Counted from the stretch's first letter, positions 35,297-44,468 are shown. The stretch: DNA of 64,000 bases from JBJELF01 sp051879015 (GCA_051879015.1 JBJELF010000046.1:1-64000); one strand, 5' to 3'. Numbers and translations: made by a program. Notes: generated from the letters alone by a model not told the origin.

Positions 35297-36175
35297 ATGT
35301 ATTCAATTTTAAAAGCAGAAAATCTGACGGATAGTATTCGTTTGATGGTAGTAAAAGCTCCTAGAGTAGCTCGCTATTGTCTGCCAGGACAGTTTGTCAT
35401 CGTAAAGATGGGAGAAGAGGGAGAGCGTATTCCATTGACTATCTGCGACTATGACAGAGAAGAAGAAACAATCACCATTGTATTTCAGGCAGTAGGTGCA
35501 TCTACTCAGAAGATGATGGAGTTGGAGGCAGGAGATACCTTTACTGATTTTGTAGGTCCTTTGGGATGTCCATCGGAACTGACGAAAGAAAGCTTGGAAG
35601 ATTTAAAAAAGAAACATATTTTGTTTGTAGCAGGTGGTGTAGGTACAGCTCCTGTTTATCCACAGGTAAAATGGCTTCATGAAAATGGGATTGATGCGGA
35701 TGTTATTGTAGGTGCTAAGACAAAATCCTTGTTGATTTTGGAAAAAGAGATGGAGGCAGTTGCTGGCAATTTGTATATCACCACCGATGATGGAAGTTAC
35801 GGCAGAAGCGGTATGGTTACAAAGGTAATTGAAGATTTGGTAAATGACGGCAAGCAATATGATGTATGTATTGCTATCGGTCCAATGATTATGATGAAGT
35901 TTACTTGTATGCTGACGAAGAAATTAGAGATTCCTACCATCGTTAGCCTGAATCCAATTATGGTAGATGGTACAGGTATGTGCGGTGCCTGTCGTGTAAC
36001 TGTGGGCGGTAAGGTAAAATTTGCCTGTGTAGACGGTCCAGAGTTTGATGGTCATCAGGTAAATTTTGATGAGGCAATGAAGAGACAGCAGATGTACAAA
36101 ACAGAAGAAGGCAGAGCTATGTTGAAGCTGCAGGAGGGTGCAACTCACCACGGCGGATGCGGCAATTGTAAATAA
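35297..36175 (+). CDS. nfnA: NfnA: NAD-binding subunit of ferredoxin-dependent transhydrogenase
   Basis: A 292-residue FNR-type flavoprotein. FAD-binding features are LPGQFVIVKM and RIPLTICDYD, and the NAD(H) site is FVAGGVGTAPVYPQVKWL. The C-terminal [2Fe-2S] cluster has Cys in GTGMCGACRVTV and FACVDGPEFDGHQ. With NfnB it forms the NADH-dependent reduced ferredoxin:NADP oxidoreductase, which couples NADPH use to NADH and ferredoxin by flavin-based bifurcation. It lies 24 nt before nfnB. A heterologous sulfide dehydrogenase name is also used for this family. Confidence 0.9.
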   Translation: MYSILKAENLTDSIRLMVVKAPRVARYCLPGQFVIVKMGEEGERIPLTICDYDREEETITIVFQAVGASTQKMMELEAGDTFTDFVGPLGCPSELTKESLEDLKKKHILFVAGGVGTAPVYPQVKWLHENGIDADVIVGAKTKSLLILEKEMEAVAGNLYITTDDGSYGRSGMVTKVIEDLVNDGKQYDVCIAIGPMIMMKFTCMLTKKLEIPTIVSLNPIMVDGTGMCGACRVTVGGKVKFACVDGPEFDGHQVNFDEAMKRQQMYKTEEGRAMLKLQEGATHHGGCGNCK

Positions 36176-36199
36176 TGGGAATACAGGAGGTTATCAAAA

Positions 36200-37585
36200 G
36201 TGAACGTATTAAAGAAAGTTCCTGTAAGAGAGCAGGATGCAAAGGTGAGAGCTACCAATTTTGAAGAAGTTTGTTTGGGTTATAACTTGGAAGAGGCACA
36301 GGAGGAAGCTTCCCGTTGTATTAAATGTAAAAATGCAAGATGTATCACTGGTTGTCCAGTAGGAATCAATATTCCGGGATTTATCCAGCAGGTTCAAAAT
36401 GGAGATATCGCAGAGGCATCTAAGATTATCGGCCAGGCTTCTGCATTGCCAGCAGTGTGTGGTCGTGTCTGTCCTCAGGAAAGTCAGTGCGAGGGTAAAT
36501 GCATCCGTGGTATCAAGGGAGAGCCAATCTCCATTGGTAAGTTGGAGCGTTTTGTGGCTGACTGGTCCAGAGAAAATGGAGTTGAGCCAGAGAAGCCGCA
36601 GGCTTCAAATGGCAAGAAAGTTGCTGTCATTGGTTCTGGTCCATCTGGACTGACTTGTGCAGGTGATTTAGCAAAGATGGGCTATGATGTGACTATTTTT
36701 GAGGCACTTCATCAGCCAGGTGGTGTATTGTTGTATGGTATTCCAGAGTTCCGTCTTCCAAAGGATGGAGTTGTAAAGCCAGAGATTGAAAATGTAAAGA
36801 AATTGGGCGTAAAGATTGAATGTAATGTGGTTATTGGAAAGTCTATCACCATTGATCAGTTGATGTCGGAAGAAGGCTTTGATGCTGTATTTATCGGATC
36901 TGGTGCAGGTCTTCCAAAGTTTATGGGAATTCCTGGTGAGAATGCAAATGGTGTATTCTCTGCCAATGAGTTCTTGACTAGAAATAACTTAATGAAGGCA
37001 TTTAAGGAAGAGTACGACACTCCAATTTGGAGAGGAAAGAAAGTAGCAGTAGTAGGTGGCGGAAATGTGGCAATGGATGCAGCCAGAACTGCTCTTCGTC
37101 TTGGTGCAGAGACATATATTGTATATAGAAGAAGTGAGGCAGAATTGCCAGCCAGAGTGGAGGAGGTGCATCATGCTAAGGAGGAAGGTATTATCTTCCA
37201 TCTGCTGACTAATCCGACCGAAATCGTGGTAGATGATAAAGGCTGGGTAAAAGGCATCAAATGTGTCAAGATGGAGTTGGGTGAGCCGGATGCATCAGGC
37301 AGAAGAAGACCGGTTGTGATTCCAGATTCTGAGTTTGAATTAGAAGTGGATACCGTTATCATGTCTTTGGGAACTTCTCCAAATCCATTGATTTCATCCA
37401 CTACAGAGGGATTGGAGACCAATCGCTGGAAGTGTATTGTGGCTGAGGAATCCACTGGACAGACCACCAAAGAAGGTGTATATGCTGGCGGAGATGCGGT
37501 GACTGGTGCAGCTACGGTTATTCTTGCTATGGGAGCTGGAAAAGCTGCTGCAAAAGGAATCCACGAGTATTTAAGTGATAAGTAA
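36200..37585 (+). CDS. nfnB: NfnB: NADP-binding subunit (glutamate synthase small-chain family)
   Basis: A 461-residue GltD-family flavoprotein. The N terminus holds two [4Fe-4S] clusters (CIKCKNARCITGCPVGI and CGRVCPQESQCEGKC). The FAD-binding GSGPSGLTCAGDLA follows, then the NADP site VVGGGNVAMDAARTALRLG and the closing GGDAVTGAATVILAMGAGK. The start is GTG 36200 with AGGAGG upstream. The adjacent nfnA shows it is the Nfn subunit, not a glutamate synthase partner, as no GltB is present. Confidence 0.92.
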   Translation: MNVLKKVPVREQDAKVRATNFEEVCLGYNLEEAQEEASRCIKCKNARCITGCPVGINIPGFIQQVQNGDIAEASKIIGQASALPAVCGRVCPQESQCEGKCIRGIKGEPISIGKLERFVADWSRENGVEPEKPQASNGKKVAVIGSGPSGLTCAGDLAKMGYDVTIFEALHQPGGVLLYGIPEFRLPKDGVVKPEIENVKKLGVKIECNVVIGKSITIDQLMSEEGFDAVFIGSGAGLPKFMGIPGENANGVFSANEFLTRNNLMKAFKEEYDTPIWRGKKVAVVGGGNVAMDAARTALRLGAETYIVYRRSEAELPARVEEVHHAKEEGIIFHLLTNPTEIVVDDKGWVKGIKCVKMELGEPDASGRRRPVVIPDSEFELEVDTVIMSLGTSPNPLISSTTEGLETNRWKCIVAEESTGQTTKEGVYAGGDAVTGAATVILAMGAGKAAAKGIHEYLSDK

Positions 37586-37652
37586 GTATCGGCTCCAAAA
37601 GTCGTACATTTTCATGTAAGCAGGAAATGTATGATCTTTTGATTCTGGTATT
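37586..37652. repeat. Palindromic dispersed repeat after nfnB, long form
   Basis: GTATCGGCTCCAAAAGTCGT with the matching right arm ATGATCTTTTGATTCTGGTA; ends and loop match the 7805 and 22964 copies. Confidence 0.65.
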
Positions 37653-37658
37653 ATTTAA

Positions 37659-37691
37659 AAGGTAGAGTATTTCCCTTAGTGGATACACGGC
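37659..37691 (+). repeat. 25-bp repeat shared with 18940-18964
   Basis: AAGGTAGAGTATTTCCCTTA is the start of the shared stretch, inverted relative to 18940. The adjacent GGATACACGGC also occurs at 18928 in the same orientation. Confidence 0.65.
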
Positions 37692-37702
37692 TAATATTGT
37701 AT

Positions 37703-37748
37703 AAAAATCGAAAGGAGAAGCGAAGAAAGTTTCTTCTTTCGATTTTTT
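37703..37748 (+). terminator. Terminator upstream of the 112-aa gene
   Basis: AAAAATCGAAAG pairs with CTTTCGATTTTT, followed by T residues. Confidence 0.65.
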
Positions 37749-37961
37749 AGTTGGATATAGAAACAATTCTTTACAAATAGTAGAAAATTGTGGTATGCTA
37801 ATATAACAATACTTGAGTGTCTGGTAGAGTACGAATCGGTGATTGTAAATTAAAAAAATGCATCTAAATATTTATACTTGCATGAAATGCGAACTTTTTG
37901 TCGCTATTTGAGCATTTATTTAAAGATGAATAGGGATGTTTATTGTGAAAGGAGATTTTCC

Positions 37962-38300
37962 ATGAAGGAAGTAACCATTGTATTGAATATATTGGAAGGA
38001 AGTAATGGGGAAATATTGGAGCGTACACGCACCCATTATATTAAAAAAAATGAGAAAGGGTTGGTGGAAGGTGTATTTTATAATCGTTCTGTTGAGTCCG
38101 TTTCTTATAAGTTTACATTGACTGGAATGTTGCCGGGCAGTTTTTTTGAATTAGTTTGTTTAAATAAGAGAGATAATGGCAAGGTAGTCGAGCATAGACG
38201 GGCCAACAGCGCAGGCATTCTGGAAGTAAAGTATATTGTGCCAGAGAGTCATTTACTTTTTCTAAATCAAATTGATTTGACAGTTAAGGCAGGTGAATAA
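37962..38300 (+). CDS. Hypothetical 112-aa protein upstream of the M28-like gene
   Basis: I do not recognise a family. It starts MKEVTIVLNILEGSNGE, is soluble with predicted beta strands (VSYKFTLTGMLPG, ILEVKYIVPE) and lacks motifs. ATG 37962 has AAAGGAGA upstream. The next gene starts 3 nt after its stop with a GTG, so the two are translationally coupled and it may assist the secreted peptidase-like protein. Confidence 0.6.
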   Translation: MKEVTIVLNILEGSNGEILERTRTHYIKKNEKGLVEGVFYNRSVESVSYKFTLTGMLPGSFFELVCLNKRDNGKVVEHRRANSAGILEVKYIVPESHLLFLNQIDLTVKAGE

Positions 38301-38302
38301 AT

Positions 38303-39622
38303 GTGAAAAAAAATGCAAAATATTTAAGAAGCGTTGTGTTAGGAATTGTTCTGATATGGCTGAGTTGCTTTTCAGATGTTAAGGCAGACAATAATGAATA
38401 TGGTTTAGAGGCATATAATTGTTTAAATATTTTTACAAACAATTTTCAAAATCGTTTGTCCGGCAGTGAGGCCTGTATGCAGGGAGGGGAGTGGATTAGT
38501 AGTGTGCTAAGCTCCTATGGATATTCAGTCGAAAAATTTGAGTTTCAGCCTTCGGTTTATTTTGCAGATTATGTAGCAACTAAGCAGGGAAGTTCGGCTG
38601 AGACGATTTATATTGGCGCCAGCTATGATAGTATAGAATCGACAGGTGGTTTGGAGAATGCTGCCAGCACAGCTGTCTTGTTGGAGTTGGCGAAACGATT
38701 TGCTGGTACGGACACTTACTATACGATTAAGTTTTGCTTTTGGGGTGCTTCCGAAGGGGAACTCCAACATCAAGGTGCACAAAATTATATGGATGTCATT
38801 ATGATGGGTTTGGGGGCACAAAATACAGCAGTCTGTTATATTGATTTGGATGGTGTGGCGGGCGGAGACAATCTCTATGTGTACAGCGGATTTTATGATG
38901 AAAATGGTAATCTACGAGAGGACTGGGCTGGTCGCTGGGCTATGAATGCTGCTGAGCGAGCGGGTATTTTGCTGAATTATTTGCCAGAAGATGAGAGTGG
39001 TGAACAGCAGTCACCTGCATATTTGAGTGGAGAATCCAGTGTATTTCAGGAGAAAAAGATTGCTTATGTGGGATTTTCCAGCGGTGTTTGGGAGAATGGT
39101 CAGAAAATTGATTCTGCTTTGGAATATTTTTCTTCCAGTGGAGGGATGATTACAGGAAGTGAGTATGATAGTATGGCCAATTTGGAGACGATATTGCCGG
39201 GCAGACTGCAATATCAAATGACATCTGTGTCTATGATTGTCAGTCAGATGCTGCGAGAAATGACAGCAGACAATTTAACTGCTTATGGAGCAGAGTATAT
39301 GGTCGGTGAACCTGTATCAGAGAGCAGCGAGGAAAGTATCAATGTCGATGATAGTGATGATACCACCTCCAATCAAGAGATAGATAACAGTGACAGAGAA
39401 GATCAAAATAATATCGATTCTCTGGATGAGTCAAATACGGATGATTCACAGGAAGCAGAGACAGGAACAGGAGATTCTGATGAGGCATCTGGTGAATCCT
39501 TCCAGGAGCAAAACCAAAATAAGGCGACAACATTTGAAAATTTATTTCAAATTGTGATAGTTGTAATTGTGGTATGTTTGATTGCATCACTTATTGCTAT
39601 CTTCTTTATTTTGAAGCCATAA
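38303..39622 (+). CDS. M28-like peptidase fold with degenerate metal ligands, C-terminal anchor
   Basis: A 439-residue secreted protein. It has an N-terminal signal segment (about 8-28) and an M28-like zinc aminopeptidase domain (about 35-330). A Glu/Ser/Asp-rich linker and a C-terminal TM (VVIVVCLIASLIAIFFIL) follow. Where M28 enzymes have GAHxD, this has GASYDS (105-110, Ser107 for His). The bridging Asp segment reads GLENAAS, and the Glu-Glu motif reads GASEGEL (148-154). The terminal His position reads ESSVFQEKK. It therefore probably does not bind zinc normally. GTG 38303 is coupled to the gene upstream. Confidence 0.75.
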   Translation: MKKNAKYLRSVVLGIVLIWLSCFSDVKADNNEYGLEAYNCLNIFTNNFQNRLSGSEACMQGGEWISSVLSSYGYSVEKFEFQPSVYFADYVATKQGSSAETIYIGASYDSIESTGGLENAASTAVLLELAKRFAGTDTYYTIKFCFWGASEGELQHQGAQNYMDVIMMGLGAQNTAVCYIDLDGVAGGDNLYVYSGFYDENGNLREDWAGRWAMNAAERAGILLNYLPEDESGEQQSPAYLSGESSVFQEKKIAYVGFSSGVWENGQKIDSALEYFSSSGGMITGSEYDSMANLETILPGRLQYQMTSVSMIVSQMLREMTADNLTAYGAEYMVGEPVSESSEESINVDDSDDTTSNQEIDNSDREDQNNIDSLDESNTDDSQEAETGTGDSDEASGESFQEQNQNKATTFENLFQIVIVVIVVCLIASLIAIFFILKP

Positions 39623-39653
39623 CAATTGCAGTAAATTCTGTGAAAAAATTTTC

Positions 39654-39682
39654 TTGACATTCCTGCGAAAAAGCGTTATGAT
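39654..39682 (+). promoter_or_regulatory. pheST promoter
   Basis: TTGACA at 39654-39659 and TATGAT at 39677-39682 with a 17-bp spacer. Confidence 0.88.
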
Positions 39683-39689
39683 AATGACC

Positions 39690-39990
39690 GATAATAAAAA
39701 GCGAGGAAAGTGTTTAGTAGATTTGTAACATTCCGCCAGAGAGAGAGGGTCATCGGCTGTAAGCCCTTTCAGGTTCCGTTATAAATTGAAGTTCGCACTG
39801 GAGCTGCATTTCTGAATGGTTGTATTTGGCTGCTGGGAGACTGCCAGCTTAATATTGTATGAGTCAGATAAGAGTAGGAAATGACGTATGCACGCGTTAT
39901 GTGTTTAAGTGTCTGCGCAGGCAGGAACTAGGGTGGTACCGCGAATCTACGAGCTTCGTCCCTTTTTGGGATGGAGCTCTTTTTTATTTG
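39690..39990 (+). promoter_or_regulatory. Phenylalanine T-box riboswitch of pheST
   Basis: The T-box AGGGTGGTACCGCG is at 39930-39943. The terminator uses GAGCTTCGTCCC (39951-39962) with GGGATGGAGCTC (39968-39979) and a T run. Candidate Phe specifiers TTC lie at 39792-39794 and 39810-39812; which one is used is unclear. Uncharged tRNA-Phe would turn on pheS-pheT. Confidence 0.93.
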
Positions 39991-40112
39991 CATCCCCTAT
40001 ATCAGGGAAATAGCTGTTAGAGTGGCATGGTGATTGATGTAAGTAGTTGCCAGTATACCGCATGGGTGCAAACAAACGGTACTGCCATATAAAAATATGA
40101 TGGAGGAGCATT

Positions 40113-41132
40113 ATGAAGGAAAAATTGAGACAGCTAAGAGAAGCTGCGGTAGCTCAGATTGAAGCATCGGATTCTTTGGACAAGTTAAATGAAATTCGTG
40201 TTAACTTTCTGGGGAAAAAAGGTGAGTTGACAACAGTCAAGAAGAGTATGAAAGATGTGGCCCCAGAAGACAGACCAAAGGTAGGTCAGCTGGTCAATGC
40301 TGCATCTCAGGAGATTGAGGCAGCTTTAGAGGCAGCGAAAGCTCGTCTGCAGGCTAAGGCTAGAGAGGCAAAGATGGCAGCAGAAGTGATTGACGTTACT
40401 TTGCCAGCAAAGAAGAATGAGATTGGGCATCGTCATCCGAATACGATTGCCTTGGAAGAGGTAGAACGTATCTTCATCGGTATGGGCTATGAGGTTGTAG
40501 AAGGTCCAGAAGTAGAGTATGACAAGTACAATTTTGAGTTGTTGAACATTCCTGAGAATCATCCTGCAAAAGATGAACAGGATACATTCTATATTAATAA
40601 GGAAATTTTGCTGCGTACTCAGACCTCCCCAGTGCAGGCGCGTGTGATGCAGCAGGGCAAGCTGCCAATTCGTATGATTGCTCCAGGTCGAGTGTTCCGT
40701 TCTGACGAAGTGGATGCGACTCATTCTCCATCTTTCCATCAGATTGAAGGTTTGGTTATCGATAAAAATATTACCTTCGCTGATTTGAAGGGTACTTTGG
40801 CAGAGTTTGCCAAGGAGCTGTTTGGCGAAAATACTAAAGTAAAATTCCGTCCTCATCATTTCCCATTTACAGAGCCATCTGCTGAGGTGGATGTAACTTG
40901 CTTTAAATGTGGCGGCAGTGGATGTCGTTTCTGCAAGGGTTCTGGCTGGATTGAGATTTTAGGCTGTGGTATGGTTCATCCTCATGTATTGGAAATGTGT
41001 GGTATCGACCCAGAAGAGTACACGGGATTTGCTTTTGGTGTGGGATTGGAACGTATTGCATTGTTGAAATATGAGATTGATGACATGAGACTTTTGTACG
41101 AGAATGATATTCGTTTCTTAAAGCAGTTCTAA
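40113..41132 (+). CDS. pheS: Phenylalanyl-tRNA synthetase alpha subunit
   Basis: A 339-residue class IIc catalytic subunit. An N-terminal coiled coil (about 1-85) is followed by motif 2 around RVFRSDEVDATHSPSFHQIE and motif 3 in FAFGVGLERIALLKYEID. FRPHHFPFTEPSAEVD is a family signature. Four Cys in CFKCGGSGCRFCKG may form a zinc site. A strong GGAGG site precedes ATG 40113. The T-box leader upstream controls it. The gap to pheT is unusually long (about 230 bp) and holds a structured repeat. Confidence 0.96.
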   Translation: MKEKLRQLREAAVAQIEASDSLDKLNEIRVNFLGKKGELTTVKKSMKDVAPEDRPKVGQLVNAASQEIEAALEAAKARLQAKAREAKMAAEVIDVTLPAKKNEIGHRHPNTIALEEVERIFIGMGYEVVEGPEVEYDKYNFELLNIPENHPAKDEQDTFYINKEILLRTQTSPVQARVMQQGKLPIRMIAPGRVFRSDEVDATHSPSFHQIEGLVIDKNITFADLKGTLAEFAKELFGENTKVKFRPHHFPFTEPSAEVDVTCFKCGGSGCRFCKGSGWIEILGCGMVHPHVLEMCGIDPEEYTGFAFGVGLERIALLKYEIDDMRLLYENDIRFLKQF

Positions 41133-41169
41133 GATTTTTATAAAAGGATATGCCTGCTTATCAGGCACT

Positions 41170-41340
41170 GCGATATATAAAAGTCGATTGCTCCGTGCTG
41201 TGCACTCTCGCAATCGCACCTGTATTCGTAATTCGGGCTATTGCCCTACTTACTTATATAGGTTAGCCCGTCCAATGTCTGAGCATCTGAGCAAGCAAGC
41301 TTGCTATCTGCTCAGCCGCTGTTCGGGACTTTTACAGTAA
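41170..41340 (+). repeat. Structured repeat inserted between pheS and pheT
   Basis: GATTGC (41186-41191) pairs with GCAATC (41210-41215), and the inner stem is GTGC/GCAC (41195-41205), where the copy at 7727 has GCAC/GTGC. Downstream are CGGGC/GCCCG and CTGAGCA/TGCTCAG stems. Outer ends AAAAGTC and GACTTTT are inverted. No ORF is present, and the element is inside a two-gene operon. Confidence 0.72.
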
Positions 41341-41361
41341 ATAATTAGGAGGAAATTGACA

Positions 41362-43785
41362 ATGAATACAGCATTATCCTGGATTAAAGCGTATGTACCA
41401 GAATTGGAATGTACGGCACAGGAATATACAGATGCGATGACCTTATCTGGAACAAAGGTAGAGGGTTTTGAGTGTCTGGATAAAAATTTGAAGAATATCG
41501 TGGTTGGTGAGATTGTGAGCATAGAACGCCATCCAGATGCAAATAAATTGGTGGTATGCCAGGTAAATATTGGAAATAATGAGATTACTCAGATTGTCAC
41601 GGGTGCTCCAAATGTCTTTGTGGGTGCAAAGGTACCAGTGGTATTGAGTGGCGGTAGAGTTGCAGGTGGTCATGATGGTGGACCATTGCCAGAAAATGGT
41701 GTGCCTATTAAGAAGGGCAAGCTTCGTGGCGTAGAGTCCAATGGTATGATGTGCTCCATTGAGGAGTTGGGTTCTTCCAAGAACTTTTATCCAGAAGCTC
41801 CAGAAAATGGAATTTATATTTTTAAAGATGATGTAGAAGTTGGTGCCGATGCCGTAGAAGTATTAGGTTTGCATGATGTCGTATTTGAATATGAAATTAC
41901 ATCCAATCGTGTGGACTGCTACAGTGTTTTGGGTATTGCCAGAGAGGCAGCTGCCACCTTTGGAAAGCCATTTGTACCTCCAGTAGTAAAAGAAACTGGA
42001 AATGGCGAAGACATTCATGACTATTTGTCCGTAGAAGTAAAGGATCAGGATTTGTGTCCTCGTTACTGTGCAAGAATGGTCAAGAACATTAAGTTTGGTC
42101 CATCACCAGAGTGGATGCAGAGAAGATTGGCTGCATCTGGCATTCGTCCAATCAACAACTTGGTTGATATTACCAATTATGTTATGGAAGAATATGGTCA
42201 GCCAATGCATGCTTTTGATTACGATACTCTGTCCGGACATAAGATTGTGGTAAAGAGAGCAGAAAATGGTGAAACTTTCCAGACTTTGGACGGTCAAATT
42301 CGTAAGTTGGATGAAAACATTTTGATGATTAATGATGGAGATAAAGCAGTCGGCATTGCAGGTATTATGGGTGGTGAAAATTCCAAGATTACAGATAATG
42401 TTACGACGATGGTGTTTGAAGCTGCTTGTTTCGATGGAACTAACATTCGTCTCTCTGCAAAGCGTTTGGGGCTTAGAACGGATGCTTCTGGTAAGTTTGA
42501 GAAAGGTCTTGACCCTGAAAATGCACAGGCAGCGATTGACCGTGCTTGTCAATTAGTCGAAGAGTTGGGCTGCGGTGAAGTAGTTGGCGGTATGATTGAT
42601 GTCTATGTAGGCAAGAAAGAGCAAAAAAGGATTCCATTTGACCCAGCTTACATCAATCGTCTGTTGGGAGTAAACCTGAGTGAAGAGCAGATGCTCTCTT
42701 ACTTCAAACCATTAGAGTTGGAATATGATGCAGAAAAGAGAGAGATAGTGATTCCATCCTTCCGTCAGGATTTGGAGCGCAAAGCAGATATCGCTGAGGA
42801 GGTTGCGCGTTTCTTTGGCTATGACAACATTCCAACTACATTGCCATCGGGCGAGGCTACTACAGGTAAACTTTCCTTTAAGCTTCGTATTGAGAATACG
42901 GCAAAGGATGTGGCTGAGTTTTGTGGTTTCAGTCAGGCTATGACTTATTCCTTTGAAAGTCCAAAAGTATTTGATAAGCTGATGCTGCCAGCAGATGCAG
43001 TGGAAAGACAGGCTATCAAGATTTTAAACCCACTGGGCGAGGACTACAGCATTATGAGAACGCTTTCTTTAAATGGAATGTTGACCTCTCTGTCCACCAA
43101 TTATAATAGAAGAAATAAGAGTGTTCGTCTCTATGAGATTGGAAATATTTATTTGCCAAAAGCATTGCCGCTTACAGAGCTTCCAGATGAGCGTACGCAG
43201 TTTACGCTTGGTATGTATGACAGCGGAGATTTCTATACTATGAAGGGTGTAGTAGAAGAATTTTTCTATAAGGTAGGATTAAATAAGAAAATTAGTTATG
43301 ATCCGAAGTCTGGAAAGAGTTTCTTGCATCCAGGACGTCAGGCCAATATTATTTATGGCGGACAGGTGGTCGGTTATATAGGAGAGATTCATCCACAGGT
43401 AGCAGATAATTATGAGATTGGCGAGCGTACCTATGTAGCAGTTATCGATATGCCTCACATTGTGGCTCAAGCTTCCTATGACAGAAAATACAATGGATTG
43501 GCTAAGTTCCCAGCAGTTACCAGAGATATCAGTATGACAGTACCAAAGAATATTTTGGCGGGTCAGATTGAGGAAGTGATTGAAAAGAAGGGCGGCAAGC
43601 TCTTAGAGAGCTATCAGTTGTTTGATGTCTATGAAGGTTCTCAGATTCAGGCTGGTTTCAAGTCGATGGCTTATTCGGTTATCTTCCGTGCAAAGGACCA
43701 CACTTTGGAGGACAAAGAAATCGTTGCTGTTATGGACAAGATTGTAAAATCTTTGAGTGATATGGGAATTGAGTTGAGAAAATAA
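41362..43785 (+). CDS. pheT: Phenylalanyl-tRNA synthetase beta subunit
   Basis: An 807-residue beta subunit, tRNA-binding and editing partner of PheS. An EMAP/tRNA-binding OB domain is near residues 40-150 (NKLVVCQVNIGN), followed by the B3/B4 editing domain (RYCARMVKNIKFGPSPEWMQ), the B5 domain and the catalytic-like core. The C-terminal ferredoxin-fold anticodon-binding domain includes FPAVTRDISMTVPK. ATG 41362 has GGAGG at 41349-41353; the earlier TTG at 41356 does not fit as well. Length is typical. Confidence 0.95.
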   Translation: MNTALSWIKAYVPELECTAQEYTDAMTLSGTKVEGFECLDKNLKNIVVGEIVSIERHPDANKLVVCQVNIGNNEITQIVTGAPNVFVGAKVPVVLSGGRVAGGHDGGPLPENGVPIKKGKLRGVESNGMMCSIEELGSSKNFYPEAPENGIYIFKDDVEVGADAVEVLGLHDVVFEYEITSNRVDCYSVLGIAREAAATFGKPFVPPVVKETGNGEDIHDYLSVEVKDQDLCPRYCARMVKNIKFGPSPEWMQRRLAASGIRPINNLVDITNYVMEEYGQPMHAFDYDTLSGHKIVVKRAENGETFQTLDGQIRKLDENILMINDGDKAVGIAGIMGGENSKITDNVTTMVFEAACFDGTNIRLSAKRLGLRTDASGKFEKGLDPENAQAAIDRACQLVEELGCGEVVGGMIDVYVGKKEQKRIPFDPAYINRLLGVNLSEEQMLSYFKPLELEYDAEKREIVIPSFRQDLERKADIAEEVARFFGYDNIPTTLPSGEATTGKLSFKLRIENTAKDVAEFCGFSQAMTYSFESPKVFDKLMLPADAVERQAIKILNPLGEDYSIMRTLSLNGMLTSLSTNYNRRNKSVRLYEIGNIYLPKALPLTELPDERTQFTLGMYDSGDFYTMKGVVEEFFYKVGLNKKISYDPKSGKSFLHPGRQANIIYGGQVVGYIGEIHPQVADNYEIGERTYVAVIDMPHIVAQASYDRKYNGLAKFPAVTRDISMTVPKNILAGQIEEVIEKKGGKLLESYQLFDVYEGSQIQAGFKSMAYSVIFRAKDHTLEDKEIVAVMDKIVKSLSDMGIELRK

Positions 43786-43805
43786 AAGATTTTGAAAAAA
43801 TCCAG

Positions 43806-43833
43806 TTGACGAATCTGTAAAATATGGTATAAT
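43806..43833 (+). promoter_or_regulatory. rpsU promoter and leader hairpin
   Basis: TTGACG at 43806-43811, 16-bp spacer, TATAAT at 43828-43833. A hairpin AGTTGTATTA / TAATACGCAACT lies at 43861-43886 in the leader. Confidence 0.75.
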
Positions 43834-43908
43834 ATTGTTCGTGCAAAAAAATACCCAAACAGTTGTATTACGCATAATACGCAACTGAAGGGAGGTTAGG
43901 TGTGAGCT

Positions 43909-44085
43909 ATGTCAAATGTAATCGTAAAAGATAACGAAAGTTTGGACAGTGCTTTGCGCAGATTTAAAAGAAACTGTGCGAAGGCAGGTATCCAGCAGGA
44001 GATTCGTAAGAGAGAGCATTACGAGAAGCCAAGCGTAAGACGTAAGAAGAAGTCTGAAGCGGCTAGAAAGCGTAAGTTAAGCTAA
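43909..44085 (+). CDS. rpsU: 30S ribosomal protein S21
   Basis: A 58-residue basic protein, missed by length cut-offs. It begins MSNVIVKDNESLDSALRRFK and ends AARKRKLS, the classic bS21 form with C-terminal basic helix (SVRRKKKSEAARKRK). S21 sits at the 30S platform near the 16S 3' end and affects initiation. GGAGG lies at 43891-43895, slightly far from ATG 43909. It has its own promoter and terminator; in other Firmicutes it often neighbours yqeY or era, here yqfC. Confidence 0.96.
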   Translation: MSNVIVKDNESLDSALRRFKRNCAKAGIQQEIRKREHYEKPSVRRKKKSEAARKRKLS

Positions 44086-44109
44086 TCACAAACTGTATTT
44101 TATTACTTA

Positions 44110-44145
44110 AAATTCCCGATACGGAGAGTATCGGGAATTTTTTTT
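44110..44145 (+). terminator. rpsU terminator
   Basis: Stem AAATTCCCGATAC / GTATCGGGAATTT with a long T run. Confidence 0.92.
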
Positions 44146-44192
44146 CTATGTAATACATAGAATAGTCAAAAGTAAGTGGGGTGGAGGCGACC

Positions 44193-44468
44193 ATGGCGGA
44201 GCGTTTTTCTCATTTTGCTCAGTCATTAGCAGAACAGTTCAATCTGCCAAAAGATGTAGTATGCGGCTCCATTCTCATTTCGATGGAGGGCAGGAATCAT
44301 GTATGGATTCGTAATTTTCGAAGTCTGATTGAATACTCAGATTGCTGCATTCGCTTAGCTGGAAAGCATGAAAAAATTCGCGTTTCGGGGAAACGATTAC
44401 ATATTTGTACTTATAATTATGAAGAATTAGAAATCCAGGGGAGTATCGAAGGAGTATGGTTTGAATAA
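44193..44468 (+). CDS. yqfC: Sporulation protein YqfC
   Basis: A 91-residue YabP/YqfC-family protein, MAERFSHFAQSLAEQFNLPK at the start, with small beta-rich body (GSILISMEGRNHVWIRNFRS and LHICTYNYEELEIQG). In Bacillus it is expressed in the mother cell and its gene precedes yqfD. ATG 44193 has GGAGG 8 nt upstream; the GTG at 44181 overlaps that site. yqfD follows at 43 nt, so the pair is co-transcribed. Confidence 0.9.
   Translation: MAERFSHFAQSLAEQFNLPKDVVCGSILISMEGRNHVWIRNFRSLIEYSDCCIRLAGKHEKIRVSGKRLHICTYNYEELEIQGSIEGVWFE

Noticed and set aside
42103..42552. 149-aa antisense open frame within pheT
   Set aside because: Mirror of the strong pheT coding frame; no start signal.
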